Both the position numbers and the translations under genes were made by a program. The notes under the pieces are model-generated. The model had not been told where the DNA came from. It did not search any database and worked only from the letters and a program-made list of their open reading frames with translations. Shown here piece by piece: positions 8,046 through 16,142 of a DNA stretch of 30,324 nucleotides. Source of the DNA: JBQCDV01 sp051960855 (lineage in GTDB: Bacteria > Actinomycetota > Actinomycetes > JAJZTN01); the NCBI GenBank assembly GCA_051960855.1, contig JBQCDV010000190.1, forward strand, positions 1-30,324. Reading direction: 5' to 3'. Each line of letters begins with the position of its first letter. The first letter of the stretch is position 1.

Positions 8046-9062
8046 GTGACCTCTCCCAGCTCCAGCTCCCCTCGCGAAGTGCGCCTCGTCTCCCGTCCCG
8101 TCGGCTGGCCCACGGCCGACGACTTCGAGCTGGCGGTGAGCGACGTTCCGGACCTGGCCGATGGCCAGCTCCGAGTGCGCAACGTCGTGATGTCCGTGGA
8201 CCCGTACATGCGCGGCCGGATGAGCGCGGCGAAGTCCTACGCGGCGCCGTTCGAGCTCGGGGGGGCGATGTCCGGTGGAGCGGTCGGGGTGGTCGAGGAG
8301 TCCCGCGCCGATGGTTTCGCGGTGGGCGACCACGTGCTCCACGGGCTGGGATGGCGGGAGGTAGCGGTCGTCGACGCCAGCGCCGCACGGGTCGTGGACG
8401 TGGAGATCGCGCCGGCCTCTGCGTATCTCGGTGTCCTCGGGATGACCGGGCTGACCGCGTATGTCGGACTGACCCGCATCGCCTCGCTGCAGGAGGGCGA
8501 CACCGTCTTCGTCTCCGCCGCGGCAGGCGCGGTGGGCGGAGCCGTCGGCCAGGTGGCCAAGGCACTCGGCGCCGGCCGGGTCATCGGCAGCGTCGGCTCG
8601 GCGGAGAAGGTGCGGCACGTTGTGGAGGACCTCGGCTTCGACGCCGCCTTCAACTACCGAGACGGCTCCGTCGCCTCGCAGCTGCGCGAGGCAGCTCCCG
8701 ACGGCATCGACGTCTACTTCGACAACGTCGGCGCCGACCACCTCGAAGCAGCCATCGGATCTCTGCGGCTGCGGGGCCGGGTCGCGGTCTGCGGCATGAT
8801 CGCCGTCTACAACGACACCGAGCCCTCGCCGGGCCCGCGCAACCTCGTCCGACTCATCCAGACGCGGGGTCGGATTGAGGGCTTCCTCGTCGGGGACCAC
8901 TACGACCTGGCAGGCGAGTACGCCCGCAGGGCAGCCGGCTGGCTGGCCGACGGCAAGCTGTCGCTGCGGGAGACCTCGGTCGACGGGATCGAGAACGCCG
9001 TCGGCGCCTTCCTCGCGATGCTGCGGGGCGACAACACCGGGAAGATGGTTGTCCGCCTCTGA
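8046..9062 (+). CDS. NADP-dependent oxidoreductase, MDR superfamily (LTB4 dehydrogenase/CurA type)
   Basis: This 338-residue medium-chain reductase belongs to the zinc-independent leukotriene B4 12-hydroxydehydrogenase/prostaglandin reductase group. Visible features are DPYMRGRM at 52-59, typical of this subgroup, and a GroES-like N-terminal domain. The Rossmann nucleotide-binding stretch AAAGAVGGAVGQVAKALGA is at about 158-176, followed by YFDNVGADHLEAA and GRVAVCGMI. These enzymes reduce the C=C bond of alpha,beta-unsaturated ketones or aldehydes with NADPH, often for detoxification; the actual substrate is unknown. The GTG start is preceded by GAGGGG, a strong ribosome site with short spacing. 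Its end overlaps the proposed start of the LON-domain gene. Confidence 0.9.
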   Translation: MTSPSSSSPREVRLVSRPVGWPTADDFELAVSDVPDLADGQLRVRNVVMSVDPYMRGRMSAAKSYAAPFELGGAMSGGAVGVVEESRADGFAVGDHVLHGLGWREVAVVDASAARVVDVEIAPASAYLGVLGMTGLTAYVGLTRIASLQEGDTVFVSAAAGAVGGAVGQVAKALGAGRVIGSVGSAEKVRHVVEDLGFDAAFNYRDGSVASQLREAAPDGIDVYFDNVGADHLEAAIGSLRLRGRVAVCGMIAVYNDTEPSPGPRNLVRLIQTRGRIEGFLVGDHYDLAGEYARRAAGWLADGKLSLRETSVDGIENAVGAFLAMLRGDNTGKMVVRL

Positions 9063-9699
9063 CACCGTCGAGCTGCCGATGTTCCCCCTCGGCAGCGTCC
9101 TCTTTCCTGGCATGCCGCTGCCTCTGCAGGTCTTTGAGCCGCGGTATCTGGCACTGGTCTCCGACCTCCTGGCCGGCGAGGCCCAGGAGTTCGGCGTGGT
9201 GCTGATCGAGCGTGGCTCCGAGGTAGGTGGCGGCGATGTCCGCTTCGAGGTCGGGACGGTTGCGACGATCGTGTCGGTGCAGGTCGCCGACGGCTTCATC
9301 GCCTTGCTCGCGCGCGGTGGGCGACGCTTCCAGGTGGTCCGTTGGCTCGCCGATGACCCCTACCCCCGAGCCGAGGTGCTCCTCTTCGAGCAGTGGAGCC
9401 TCGACGACCAGACGCTCAGGGCGTTGCCTGCCGCAGAGGTGCTCGTCCGGGGTGTCCTGGCGCGCGCCAGCGAGTTTGTCGAGCTGCCCTGGCCGCCGGA
9501 CATCGAGCTCTCCGCCGACCCCGGGGAGCGTCTCTGGCAGCTGGCCGCCATCGCGCCACTCGGGCCCCTGGACCAGCTCGCGCTTCTCCGCTCGGTAGAC
9601 CCAGCGCAGCTGCTGGCGCGGCTGACGGAGGAGACCGAGGCGACCGCGCGGTTCAGCGAGTGGGGCGGGCCGCCGGAGGCTGATTCGACGGATACCTGA
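9049..9699 (+). CDS. LON peptidase substrate-binding domain protein
   Basis: This protein of about 216 residues consists of a LON N-terminal (substrate-binding) domain without the ATPase and protease parts of Lon. The hallmark is LPMFPLGSVLFPGMPLPLQV, followed by FEPRY. Stand-alone LON-N proteins are common in actinobacteria; their role is unknown, with a chaperone or adaptor function often suggested. Start choice is uncertain. ATG at 9079 would cut into the first strand (MFPLGS), so the in-frame TTG at 9049 is preferred because it restores the usual five to ten residues before it. That start overlaps the upstream oxidoreductase stop by 14 bp. It ends 3 bp before the convergent tRNA-Gly. Confidence 0.82.
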   Translation: MSASDTVELPMFPLGSVLFPGMPLPLQVFEPRYLALVSDLLAGEAQEFGVVLIERGSEVGGGDVRFEVGTVATIVSVQVADGFIALLARGGRRFQVVRWLADDPYPRAEVLLFEQWSLDDQTLRALPAAEVLVRGVLARASEFVELPWPPDIELSADPGERLWQLAAIAPLGPLDQLALLRSVDPAQLLARLTEETEATARFSEWGGPPEADSTDT

Positions 9700-9702
9700 G
9701 GG

Positions 9703-9773
9703 AGCGGGTGACGGGAATCGAACCCGCACTGTCAGCTTGGGAAGCTGATGTTCTGCCATTGAACTACACCCGC
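9703..9773 (-). tRNA. tRNA-Gly (anticodon CCC)
   Basis: A 71-nt cloverleaf reads on the minus strand. The acceptor stem GCGGGTG pairs with CACCCGC, the D arm is GTTC/GAAC, and the anticodon stem is TCAGC/GCTGA with loop TTCCCAA, which puts CCC at 34-36. The T arm is GCGGG/CCCGT with TTCGATT as the loop. The discriminator base is T and no CCA is encoded (CCC follows). CCC decodes GGG glycine codons. Confidence 0.95.
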
Positions 9774-9866
9774 GAGCGCCGCTTGCGCCGCGCGAGCGCC
9801 AGTGTAGCCGGACCCGCGAGCGCCGCCACGACGTGGACGAGCAGCACCGGCAGCGGGCTACCTCAA

Positions 9867-9872
9867 TAGCCT
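9867..9872 (+). promoter_or_regulatory. Leaderless-type -10 box for the FUSC-family gene
   Basis: TAGCCT fits the TANNNT -10 pattern of actinobacteria and ends exactly six bases before the ATG at 9879. Transcription would therefore start at or next to the A of the start codon. No ribosome binding site precedes the ATG, which agrees with a leaderless transcript. No clear -35 is seen. Confidence 0.5.
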
Positions 9873-9878
9873 GGAACC

Positions 9879-11189
9879 ATGCCGGCGAGCTCATGGCGAC
9901 CGACAGCACGTCCTCGTGCCGAACGGCCGGCCGTTGTCGACGCCGGCGCCCAGCGGGTGCGAGCGATGCGCCAGGCCGCGGACCGGCGGGTGGGGGACGT
10001 GCTCCGCGTCGGCAACCGCGGACTCGCCGCCGGCGGCCTGCAGATGCTGGTGCGCAATGCGCTCGCCTGCGCCGTCTCCTTCGAGATCGCGCGGCGATGG
10101 CACGCCAACGGCCTACCGGTCTTCGCGCCCGTGACGACCGTGCTGACCATTCAGGGCACGATCCTCGGGACGCTCGGAATGGCGGCGCAGCGGGTCATCG
10201 GGACGGTCATCGGCGTCGCGGTGGCGACGGCGTTCGTCAACGCGGCGGGGCTGCACCTGTGGTCGCTCGCCGTCGCGATGTTCGCGAGCCTCCTGCTCGC
10301 CCGGTCGCTGCCGACCGGCCTGTCCGGCCAGCTCCAGGTGCCCCTGGCTGTGCTGCTCGTCATGGTCGCCGGCCCCGCCGACGACGCCTACGGCGTGTGG
10401 CGCTCGATCGACACCCTGCTCGGCGGCGTCATCGGAGTCGCGGCTGTCCTCGTCTTCCCGCCGCGGGTGCGGCTGGCGCCCGCGCAGCAGGCCCTCGACG
10501 CCTGGGCGCTGACCCTGCACGACCAGCTCGCGCGCATCGCCGCTGACCTCGAGCGCGAGCCGCGCAAGCTGCCCCTGCGCGAACGCCACGACTACCTCAT
10601 CAACTCGCGGTCGCTGCATGAGCCCCTGGCCGCGGCACGCGACGCCCTCTCCGCGGTGACCGAAGCGCTCCGGCTTAATCCGTGGGCGAAGCGCTACGTC
10701 GACGAGATCGCCAGGCTCGACCAGCGGCAGGTCCGGCTGGAGCGGGCGACACTGCAGGTGCGCGGTCTGAGCTACAGCATCGACAAGCTCTACGACCGGG
10801 GGCTGACGCCGCGTCTGCCGCGGGAGCGCCTCGCCCTGCTGCTGCGCCAGCTCGCCGCGGTCCTGCTGCGGTCGGATGCCGGCGGCTCAGTCGACCTGCT
10901 GTCCGGCCGGCTCCGCAACGCCGTCGACGAGGCGATCCACGACCTCAGCGTCATGCCCGGCGTTCGCCTGCCCGGCATGCTGGACTCGGTCGGGATCCTG
11001 ACCCGGATCGAGCAGCTGCGACGCGAGCTGTCCGGCCTGCCCGTCGTGCTGGCCTTTGATGACGAGGCGGGGCGGGCGATGGAGCTGGAGTTCGACGACG
11101 ACGAGGTGCCGGACGACGCCGTTCGGATGTCGGACGCCGACGGCGAGCCCGACGACGCACGGAGACGGGGACGCGAGACGGGTCAGTAG
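9879..11189 (+). CDS. FUSC-family (aromatic acid exporter-like) membrane protein
   Basis: This 436-residue protein has a hydrophobic N-terminal block of about five or six membrane spans (residues 50-205), including FAPVTTVLTIQGTILGTLG. A long, mostly helical, charged cytoplasmic region (about 215-420) with a strongly acidic C terminus follows. The layout matches FUSC/ArAE-type proteins related to aromatic carboxylic acid efflux components (AaeB) and to the DUF2955/ALMT-like group. Substrate and direction are not known for actinobacterial members. It appears to be transcribed as a leaderless mRNA, and its TAG stop lies within the -10 box of dcd. No partner efflux gene is adjacent. Confidence 0.8.
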   Translation: MPASSWRPTARPRAERPAVVDAGAQRVRAMRQAADRRVGDVLRVGNRGLAAGGLQMLVRNALACAVSFEIARRWHANGLPVFAPVTTVLTIQGTILGTLGMAAQRVIGTVIGVAVATAFVNAAGLHLWSLAVAMFASLLLARSLPTGLSGQLQVPLAVLLVMVAGPADDAYGVWRSIDTLLGGVIGVAAVLVFPPRVRLAPAQQALDAWALTLHDQLARIAADLEREPRKLPLRERHDYLINSRSLHEPLAAARDALSAVTEALRLNPWAKRYVDEIARLDQRQVRLERATLQVRGLSYSIDKLYDRGLTPRLPRERLALLLRQLAAVLLRSDAGGSVDLLSGRLRNAVDEAIHDLSVMPGVRLPGMLDSVGILTRIEQLRRELSGLPVVLAFDDEAGRAMELEFDDDEVPDDAVRMSDADGEPDDARRRGRETGQ

Positions 11190-11192
11190 GCT
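11187..11192 (+). promoter_or_regulatory. Leaderless-type -10 box for dcd, overlapping the upstream stop codon
   Basis: TAGGCT lies seven bases before the dcd ATG at 11200, the spacing expected when transcription begins at the start codon. Its first three bases are also the TAG stop of the FUSC-family gene. No Shine-Dalgarno sequence precedes the ATG. Confidence 0.5.
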
Positions 11193-11199
11193 CCCGCCC

Positions 11200-11775
11200 A
11201 TGCTGCTCTCGGACCGCGACATCCGTGCCGCGATCGACACCGGCCGGCTCGCGCTGGACCCCTTCGAGCCCTCGATGATCCAGCCGTCCAGCATCGACGT
11301 GCGGCTGGACCGGTTCTTCCGGGTCTTCGAAAACCACCGCTACCCCCACATCGACCCCGCGGAGGAGCAGCCGGACCTCACCCGGCTGGTGCAGCCCGAG
11401 GCCGAGGAGCCGTTTGTGCTGCACCCGGGGGAGTTCGTGCTGGCCTCGACCTACGAGGTCGTCACCCTCGGGCACGACCTCGCCTCCCGGCTGGAGGGGA
11501 AGAGCTCACTGGGGCGTCTTGGTCTGCTGACGCACTCGACCGCCGGCTTTATCGACCCGGGCTTCTCCGGGCACGTGACCCTCGAGCTGAGCAATGTCGC
11601 AACCCTTCCCATCAAGCTGTGGCCGGGCATGAAGATTGGCCAGCTCTGCGTCTTCCAGCTGTCCTCGCCCGCCGAGGAGCCCTACGGCTCGCAGCGGCAC
11701 GGCTCGCGCTACCAGGGGCAGCGCGGCCCGACCCCCTCACGGTCGTACCTGAACTTCCACCGCACCGACGTCTGA
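11200..11775 (+). CDS. dcd: dCTP deaminase, probably bifunctional deaminase/dUTPase (Dcd)
   Basis: This 191-residue enzyme converts dCTP to dUTP, and probably on to dUMP, supplying dTMP synthesis in the cytosol. It shows the trimeric dUTPase fold signatures IQPSSIDVRLD, EGKSSLGRLGLL, HSTAGFIDPGFSGHVTLEL and YQGQRGPTPSRSY. The THR/Ala-containing 'STAGFIDPGFSGH' segment and the overall length resemble the bifunctional M. tuberculosis enzyme rather than the monofunctional E. coli one. Bifunctionality is therefore inferred from similarity, not shown. Its ATG at 11200 lacks a ribosome site but has a leaderless-type -10 box. It ends 3 bp from the convergent lipoprotein gene. Confidence 0.95.
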   Translation: MLLSDRDIRAAIDTGRLALDPFEPSMIQPSSIDVRLDRFFRVFENHRYPHIDPAEEQPDLTRLVQPEAEEPFVLHPGEFVLASTYEVVTLGHDLASRLEGKSSLGRLGLLTHSTAGFIDPGFSGHVTLELSNVATLPIKLWPGMKIGQLCVFQLSSPAEEPYGSQRHGSRYQGQRGPTPSRSYLNFHRTDV

Positions 11776-11778
11776 CCG

Positions 11779-12699
11779 CTACGTCAGGTCGGCGCAGCCC
11801 CGCTCGTCCGGCAGCAGGGGCCGAACGACGAAGTGCCACTCCCGTCCCTCGGCGAGCCACCGTGTGAGCTGGTTGCTGTCGGCCAGCGACGGCCGCAGCG
11901 ACGCCCACTGGGCGGCGTCGAGGAGGAGGCAGTGCCAGCCCTCCGGCAGGCCTGCCGTCGTGCCAGTCGTCGGCGACGGACCGCTCCACACCTGCGTCTG
12001 CGGGGTCGGCAGGCCGCTCTCCGGCTGGTCGGTGTCGATGTCGGTGCCAGTGCCAGTGCCAGTGCCAGTGCCAGTGCCAGGGTCTGTCTCAGTGCCAGTC
12101 TCAGGTCTGGCGATGACCGCCCCCCGCTTGGCGCGGTAACCGGTCGTGGCGACACTGGCCGCGCCGGCTCGCTCGATCGCGGTCAGGAGGGCCTGGCGCC
12201 TCCTCTGCTGTGCCGGCGTGAGCCCGTTGTCGCCCTGCTCGGCCTCCGAGAGGGCGTACACCGAGGCCGTGGCGTAGCCCGTCCCGACGCGGACCGTAAC
12301 GTCGGTGGTGGCTGCGTCGGCGACATGCGGCTGACCCCAATCTGTGTCGCCTGTGCCGCCGCTTCCCACCCGTGCTGCCAGGACGCTCTCGACAATCGAC
12401 CGCAGCTGCGCCGGCGACAGCTGCGCCTGCTGCAGGTTGGGCATCGCCGGCCCGGGATAGATCGCCGGGACCGGGCCCTCGGTGATGGCCCGGCCGTCGG
12501 CATAGACCGACAGCCGCGGGACCTGGCCGATCAGGGCACCGGGGGCGAGCATGCCGCCGCTGCTGCTCACCCGGAGGACGAGAGTGTCGGCTGGTAGCTG
12601 CGGGTCGCCCCCGCCCACGTCGGCGATGCCTTCGCCCGGACTGGTGGTGCCGCACGCCGTCAGCAGCAGGAGGGCGACGAGTGCGACGCGTGCGTTCAT
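11779..12699 (-). CDS. Hypothetical lipoprotein with a Thr-Gly repeat
   Basis: This protein of about 306 residues has no function I recognise. The N terminus is a short lipoprotein signal peptide with lipobox LLTAC (Cys16), so the mature protein should be anchored to the outer face of the membrane. The middle contains a low-complexity Thr-Gly/Asp-Thr stretch encoded by a hexanucleotide repeat. Few cysteines occur after the anchor (CLLL, GCAD near the end). An alternative GTG start at 12762 overlaps the kinase stop (GTGA) and would add 21 residues including an Arg triplet. The ATG at 12699 is preferred because it gives a normal signal peptide and follows GAAGGG. Its position after the Ser/Thr kinase gene suggests one transcript and possibly a shared pathway. 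Confidence 0.75.
   Translation of the reverse strand: MNARVALVALLLLTACGTTSPGEGIADVGGGDPQLPADTLVLRVSSSGGMLAPGALIGQVPRLSVYADGRAITEGPVPAIYPGPAMPNLQQAQLSPAQLRSIVESVLAARVGSGGTGDTDWGQPHVADAATTDVTVRVGTGYATASVYALSEAEQGDNGLTPAQQRRRQALLTAIERAGAASVATTGYRAKRGAVIARPETGTETDPGTGTGTGTGTGTDIDTDQPESGLPTPQTQVWSGPSPTTGTTAGLPEGWHCLLLDAAQWASLRPSLADSNQLTRWLAEGREWHFVVRPLLPDERGCADLT
12044..12079. repeat. Hexanucleotide tandem repeat (6 copies of GTGCCA) inside the lipoprotein gene
   Basis: Six perfect copies of GTGCCA run from 12044 to 12079, with degenerate copies downstream to about 12100. On the coding strand they specify alternating Thr and Gly. The unit is a multiple of three, so copy-number change would alter linker length without a frameshift. 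Confidence 0.9.
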
Positions 12700-12758
12700 G
12701 ACCCTTCGACGCGCTTGGTCAGCCTCCGGTTCCGTCGCCGTGGTGGCTGCTGTCGTCG

Positions 12759-13754
12759 TCACTCGAGGGTGGGCACAGGCAGCGTCCCGGTGGCGAGCAG
12801 CGCGCCGCGAAGGCCCTCGACCAGACCTGCAATCTCTGCGGTGTCGGCCACGCCCGAGGCCGTCGCCTCGGCGTCCTCACCGCGGTCGACCTCGGGCTGC
12901 TCGTCGCCGTCGGTGGTGCCCAGCAGCGCTGCGAGCTCGCGCAGCTGCTCGGCCACATGCGCGGTCGAGGGACGCGCAAAGGGGTCGTCAGCCAGGGCCG
13001 TGGCCAGCAGGGGTGCCAGCGGGCCGGCTTTGCTGAAGACGGGGGCGTTGCGGTTGCGGCGCACGATGGCCTCGGTCGACAGCGGCAGGCTCACCGGCGC
13101 AGGCCCTCGCGGGACCTCCTCGATGGCGCTGTAGAGGGTGGCGGCCAGCGACCAGACGTCGGAGGCGGGGCTGGACGGCCAGCCTTGCAGCCGCTCCGGA
13201 GCGGCGAAATCCGGGTCGGCCAGGTGCAGGCCGAGTCGTCGCTCGACGTCGGAGTTGCCCGGCAGGCCCATGTCGATGAGCACGACACGACCCGGGGGCA
13301 GGAGGAGGTTCGCGGGGCTGATGTCGCCGTGGGACAGCCCGAGCTCATGCGCTTCCGCGAGGGCCTCGGCCGCCTCCGCTCCGATCCACGCGACCTCCGC
13401 CCGGGTCAGGTGCCGGCTGTGCCGGAGCGCAGACGACAGTGATGGGCCGTCGACGTACTCCATGACGAGCACGGGCACACCCTCGTGCTCGAGCACCTCC
13501 CGGACCGAGACGAAGGCGCGGTGACGCACCTGGCTGGCAGTCTCGCCCTCGTTGCGCACGTGAGCGCGGGCCAGCTCGACCGGCACCCGGGTCTGGGGGC
13601 GAGGGACCGCGCACTTGAGGGCCACAGCGTCGCCGTTCGTGACGTCTCGCGCCCGCCAGACGATCGCGGTGCTGCCCCGTCCCACGATGCGCTCGAGGCA
13701 GTAGCGGTCGCCAAGGAGGTCGCCAGCCTCGAAGATGGCTCGTCTGGGCGCCAC
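12759..13754 (-). CDS. Soluble Ser/Thr protein kinase with variant HGD and DMG motifs
   Basis: This 331-residue Hanks-type kinase has a glycine loop VGRGSTA (24-30), the ATP lysine in VALK (Lys47), a helix-C glutamate near 69-71, the catalytic loop HGDISPANLLL (142-152), the metal-binding DMG (161-163) and FAAPE. HRD is changed to HGD and DFG to DMG, but the catalytic and metal aspartates, Lys47 and Asn149 are present, so it is probably active. No membrane helix or sensor domain follows; the last 70 residues are acidic and low in complexity. The start is GTG at 13754. It lies upstream of the lipoprotein gene on the same strand with at most a 60 bp gap. Substrates cannot be inferred. Confidence 0.88.
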   Translation of the reverse strand: MAPRRAIFEAGDLLGDRYCLERIVGRGSTAIVWRARDVTNGDAVALKCAVPRPQTRVPVELARAHVRNEGETASQVRHRAFVSVREVLEHEGVPVLVMEYVDGPSLSSALRHSRHLTRAEVAWIGAEAAEALAEAHELGLSHGDISPANLLLPPGRVVLIDMGLPGNSDVERRLGLHLADPDFAAPERLQGWPSSPASDVWSLAATLYSAIEEVPRGPAPVSLPLSTEAIVRRNRNAPVFSKAGPLAPLLATALADDPFARPSTAHVAEQLRELAALLGTTDGDEQPEVDRGEDAEATASGVADTAEIAGLVEGLRGALLATGTLPVPTLE

Positions 13755-13796
13755 TGAGCCGACCTACCTCTGTCCGTCCTGACCAAAACAGGCGTT

Positions 13797-13810
13797 GAGA
13801 TCACGATCTC
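13797..13810. promoter_or_regulatory. Palindrome upstream of the kinase gene
   Basis: GAGATC-AC-GATCTC has perfect 6-bp arms with a 2-bp spacer. It lies 43-56 bases upstream of the kinase start on its strand and 36 bases beyond the etfD stop, so it could be an operator for the kinase promoter. No clear -35/-10 pair is seen and the role is unproven. Confidence 0.3.
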
Positions 13811-13845
13811 GTGTCAGGAGTGCGACCGCCAGTGGTGCACCGCGG

Positions 13846-16095
13846 TCACGGCTGTCCCGCGGGAACTGGCTCCCCCTGCTCGACGCCTCCGTCGCCGCGG
13901 CGCACCGCCTCCAGGAGCAGCGTGGCGACGTCGACCACGGACACATCCTCTCCCGCTGCCCCGTCCGCCTGGGCGGCGGTGAGACCGTCGGAGAGCATCA
14001 CCCGGCAGAACGGGCAGCCCACCGCGATCTGCTTCGCGCCGGTCGCAACTGCCTCGGCGGTGCGGTTGGCGTTGATGCGCGTCCCGATCTTCTCCTCCAT
14101 CCACATGCGGGCGCCGCCGGCGCCGCAGCAGAAGGAGCGCTCCGAGTTGCGGGGCATCTCGCGGTACTCCACGCCAGGCAGTGACCCGATGAGCTCACGG
14201 GGTGGCGCGTAGACGCCGTTGTGGCGCCCGAGGTAGCAGGGGTCGTGGTAGGTCACCTGCGGACCGGCGGCAGACTCGGTCACCGGCTTGACCGGGGTCA
14301 GCTTGCCCTCGCGCACCAGGCGGTTGAGCAGCTGGGTGTGGTGGACGACCTCGAGCTCGACGCCCAGCTGGGCGTACTCGTTCTTCAGGGTGTTGAAGCA
14401 GTGCGCGCAGGTCGCCACGACCTTGCGGGCCTTGGCCTCCTTCAGCGTCTCGGCGTTCTCCATCGCCAGCTGCTGGAAGAGGAACTCGTTGGCCGCCCGC
14501 CGCGCCGGGTCGCCCGTGCAGGTCTCGCCGGTGCCGAGGACCGCGAAGTCGACGCCCGCGGTGTGCAGCAGCTCGGCCACGGCTCGAGTGGTCTTCTTCT
14601 GCCGGTCCTCGAACGCTCCGGCGCAGCCGACCCAGAAGAGCCACTCGACGTCGCTGAGGTCCTCGACGTCCTCGCCGACGACCCGGACGTCGAAGGGCAG
14701 TCCCTTGGCCCACTCCAGCCGCTGGTTCTGCCCGACGCCCCACGGATTGCCCTTGTTCTCGAGGTTCTTGAACAGCCCGCCGAGCTCACTGGGGTAGGAG
14801 GACTCCATCAGGACCTGGTAGCGGCGCATGTTGACGATGTGGTCGACGTGCTCGATGTCGACGGGGCACTGCTGGACGCAGGCGCCGCAGGTGGTGCACG
14901 ACCACAGCACGTCGGGGTCGATGACGCCGCGCTCGTCCAGCGTGCCGACCAGGGGCCGCTCGACCTCGTTCATCACCTCGGGGCCGAAGTCGACCGCCGG
15001 GACCTTGTCTGACTCCCGAACGCCGCTGTCCGTGCCTCCCGCCGTCGCTGCCCGCGCCGCCTGCAGGTAGGGCGCCTTGGCGTAGGCGTGGTCGCGCAGC
15101 CCGAGGATGACGAGCTTGGGCGACAGCGGCTTGCTGGTGTTCCAGGCCGGGCACTGGCTCTGGCAGCGCCCGCACTCCGTGCACGTGGTGAAGTCCAGCA
15201 GGCCCTTCCACGTGAAGTCCTCGACCTTGCCGACACCGAGGCTGGCGTCCTCGTCGAGGCTGTCGATGTCCTCGAAGTCGACCGGCTTGCCGGCAACCGA
15301 GATGGGGGGCAGCTCGCCGAGCGCCGTGCGGTCGGGGTGGCGCTTGAAGAAGATGTTGAACCACGCGGTGAAGCGATGCCAGGCGATCCCCATCGTCAGG
15401 TTGGTGGCGATGACGATGAACCACGCCATCGACACGAGGATCTTGATGGCCGCGATGACGACGACTGCAGTATCGACCGAGCTGCGGCTGAAAGACGAGA
15501 ACAGCGACCCCAGCCACCACGTCGTCGGGAAGTCGACGCTCCACCCGGACTCGCCGGCCTGGACGTACTCCAGCCCGCGCAGGGCGAGCACGCACAGCAC
15601 GATCGCGACGATGGTCGACTCGACGTAGTAGGCCTGCCAGAAGGTCGAGCCGGCGAAGCGGCTGACCCGTGGGCCTCGGCCTGGAAGGTTGCGCAGCCGG
15701 ATCCCGATCAGCGTCAGGATGCCGAGGCCGGTCAGCCATGCGATCAGCTCGGTGGCCCACTCGTAGACGACCCAGTGGCCGATCAGGGGCAGCGCGAAGT
15801 CGGGGGCGAACAGCTGGCCGTAGGCCGTGACGAGGGTGAAGAACAGCGCCCCGAAGCCGATGAAGACGAACCAGTGCGCCGACCCGACGAGGCTCCACTG
15901 CAGCATCCGGGAGTGCCCGAGCGTCTCGCGCAGCATCGCCTTCGTGCGCTCGCCGCGCTGTCCGCTGCGGGAGCCGTCGGGCGCGCCGAGGTGCAGGATG
16001 CCGATGATCGACCGCGCGGCGCGGGCGACCAGTGCCAGGGCGACGACGGTGACGACGAGCGACACCACGATCGCGACGGCTTTTACGGCGTGCAT
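13846..16095 (-). CDS. etfD: Membrane Fe-S oxidoreductase, EtfD type (heterodisulfide reductase-like)
   Basis: This 749-residue protein has an N-terminal NarI-like membrane domain with about six helices (residues 5-235). Histidines at 74, 107 and 240 are potential haem b ligands. Two [4Fe-4S] motifs follow, CTECGRCQSQCP (Cys305-315) and CTTCGACVQQCP (Cys400-410), and then two CCG-type cysteine-rich domains (GETCTGD/ATCAHCF and DPCYLGRHN/FCCGAGG). The same architecture occurs in mycobacterial Rv0338c/EtfD, reported to take electrons from the flavoprotein EtfAB during acyl-CoA dehydrogenation and pass them to the membrane. That role is transferred by architecture; no etfAB is in the window. The ATG at 16095 follows GGAAGGA. 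A perfect palindrome lies in its promoter region. Confidence 0.88.
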   Translation of the reverse strand: MHAVKAVAIVVSLVVTVVALALVARAARSIIGILHLGAPDGSRSGQRGERTKAMLRETLGHSRMLQWSLVGSAHWFVFIGFGALFFTLVTAYGQLFAPDFALPLIGHWVVYEWATELIAWLTGLGILTLIGIRLRNLPGRGPRVSRFAGSTFWQAYYVESTIVAIVLCVLALRGLEYVQAGESGWSVDFPTTWWLGSLFSSFSRSSVDTAVVVIAAIKILVSMAWFIVIATNLTMGIAWHRFTAWFNIFFKRHPDRTALGELPPISVAGKPVDFEDIDSLDEDASLGVGKVEDFTWKGLLDFTTCTECGRCQSQCPAWNTSKPLSPKLVILGLRDHAYAKAPYLQAARAATAGGTDSGVRESDKVPAVDFGPEVMNEVERPLVGTLDERGVIDPDVLWSCTTCGACVQQCPVDIEHVDHIVNMRRYQVLMESSYPSELGGLFKNLENKGNPWGVGQNQRLEWAKGLPFDVRVVGEDVEDLSDVEWLFWVGCAGAFEDRQKKTTRAVAELLHTAGVDFAVLGTGETCTGDPARRAANEFLFQQLAMENAETLKEAKARKVVATCAHCFNTLKNEYAQLGVELEVVHHTQLLNRLVREGKLTPVKPVTESAAGPQVTYHDPCYLGRHNGVYAPPRELIGSLPGVEYREMPRNSERSFCCGAGGARMWMEEKIGTRINANRTAEAVATGAKQIAVGCPFCRVMLSDGLTAAQADGAAGEDVSVVDVATLLLEAVRRGDGGVEQGEPVPAGQP

Positions 16096-16126
16096 GCCGG
16101 TCCTTCCGCTTGGTGGGAGCCCCGTA

Positions 16127-16142
16127 GTTACTGGCCAGTAAC
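16127..16142. promoter_or_regulatory. Perfect 16-bp palindrome at the etfD promoter, TetR-operator-like
   Basis: GTTACTGGCCAGTAAC is its own reverse complement. It ends 32 bases upstream of the etfD start codon and abuts the TAG stop of the HAL-like gene (16143-16145). Size, AT-rich ends and position resemble TetR-family operators, many of which control fatty-acid degradation genes in actinobacteria. No cognate regulator is encoded nearby. Confidence 0.6.
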
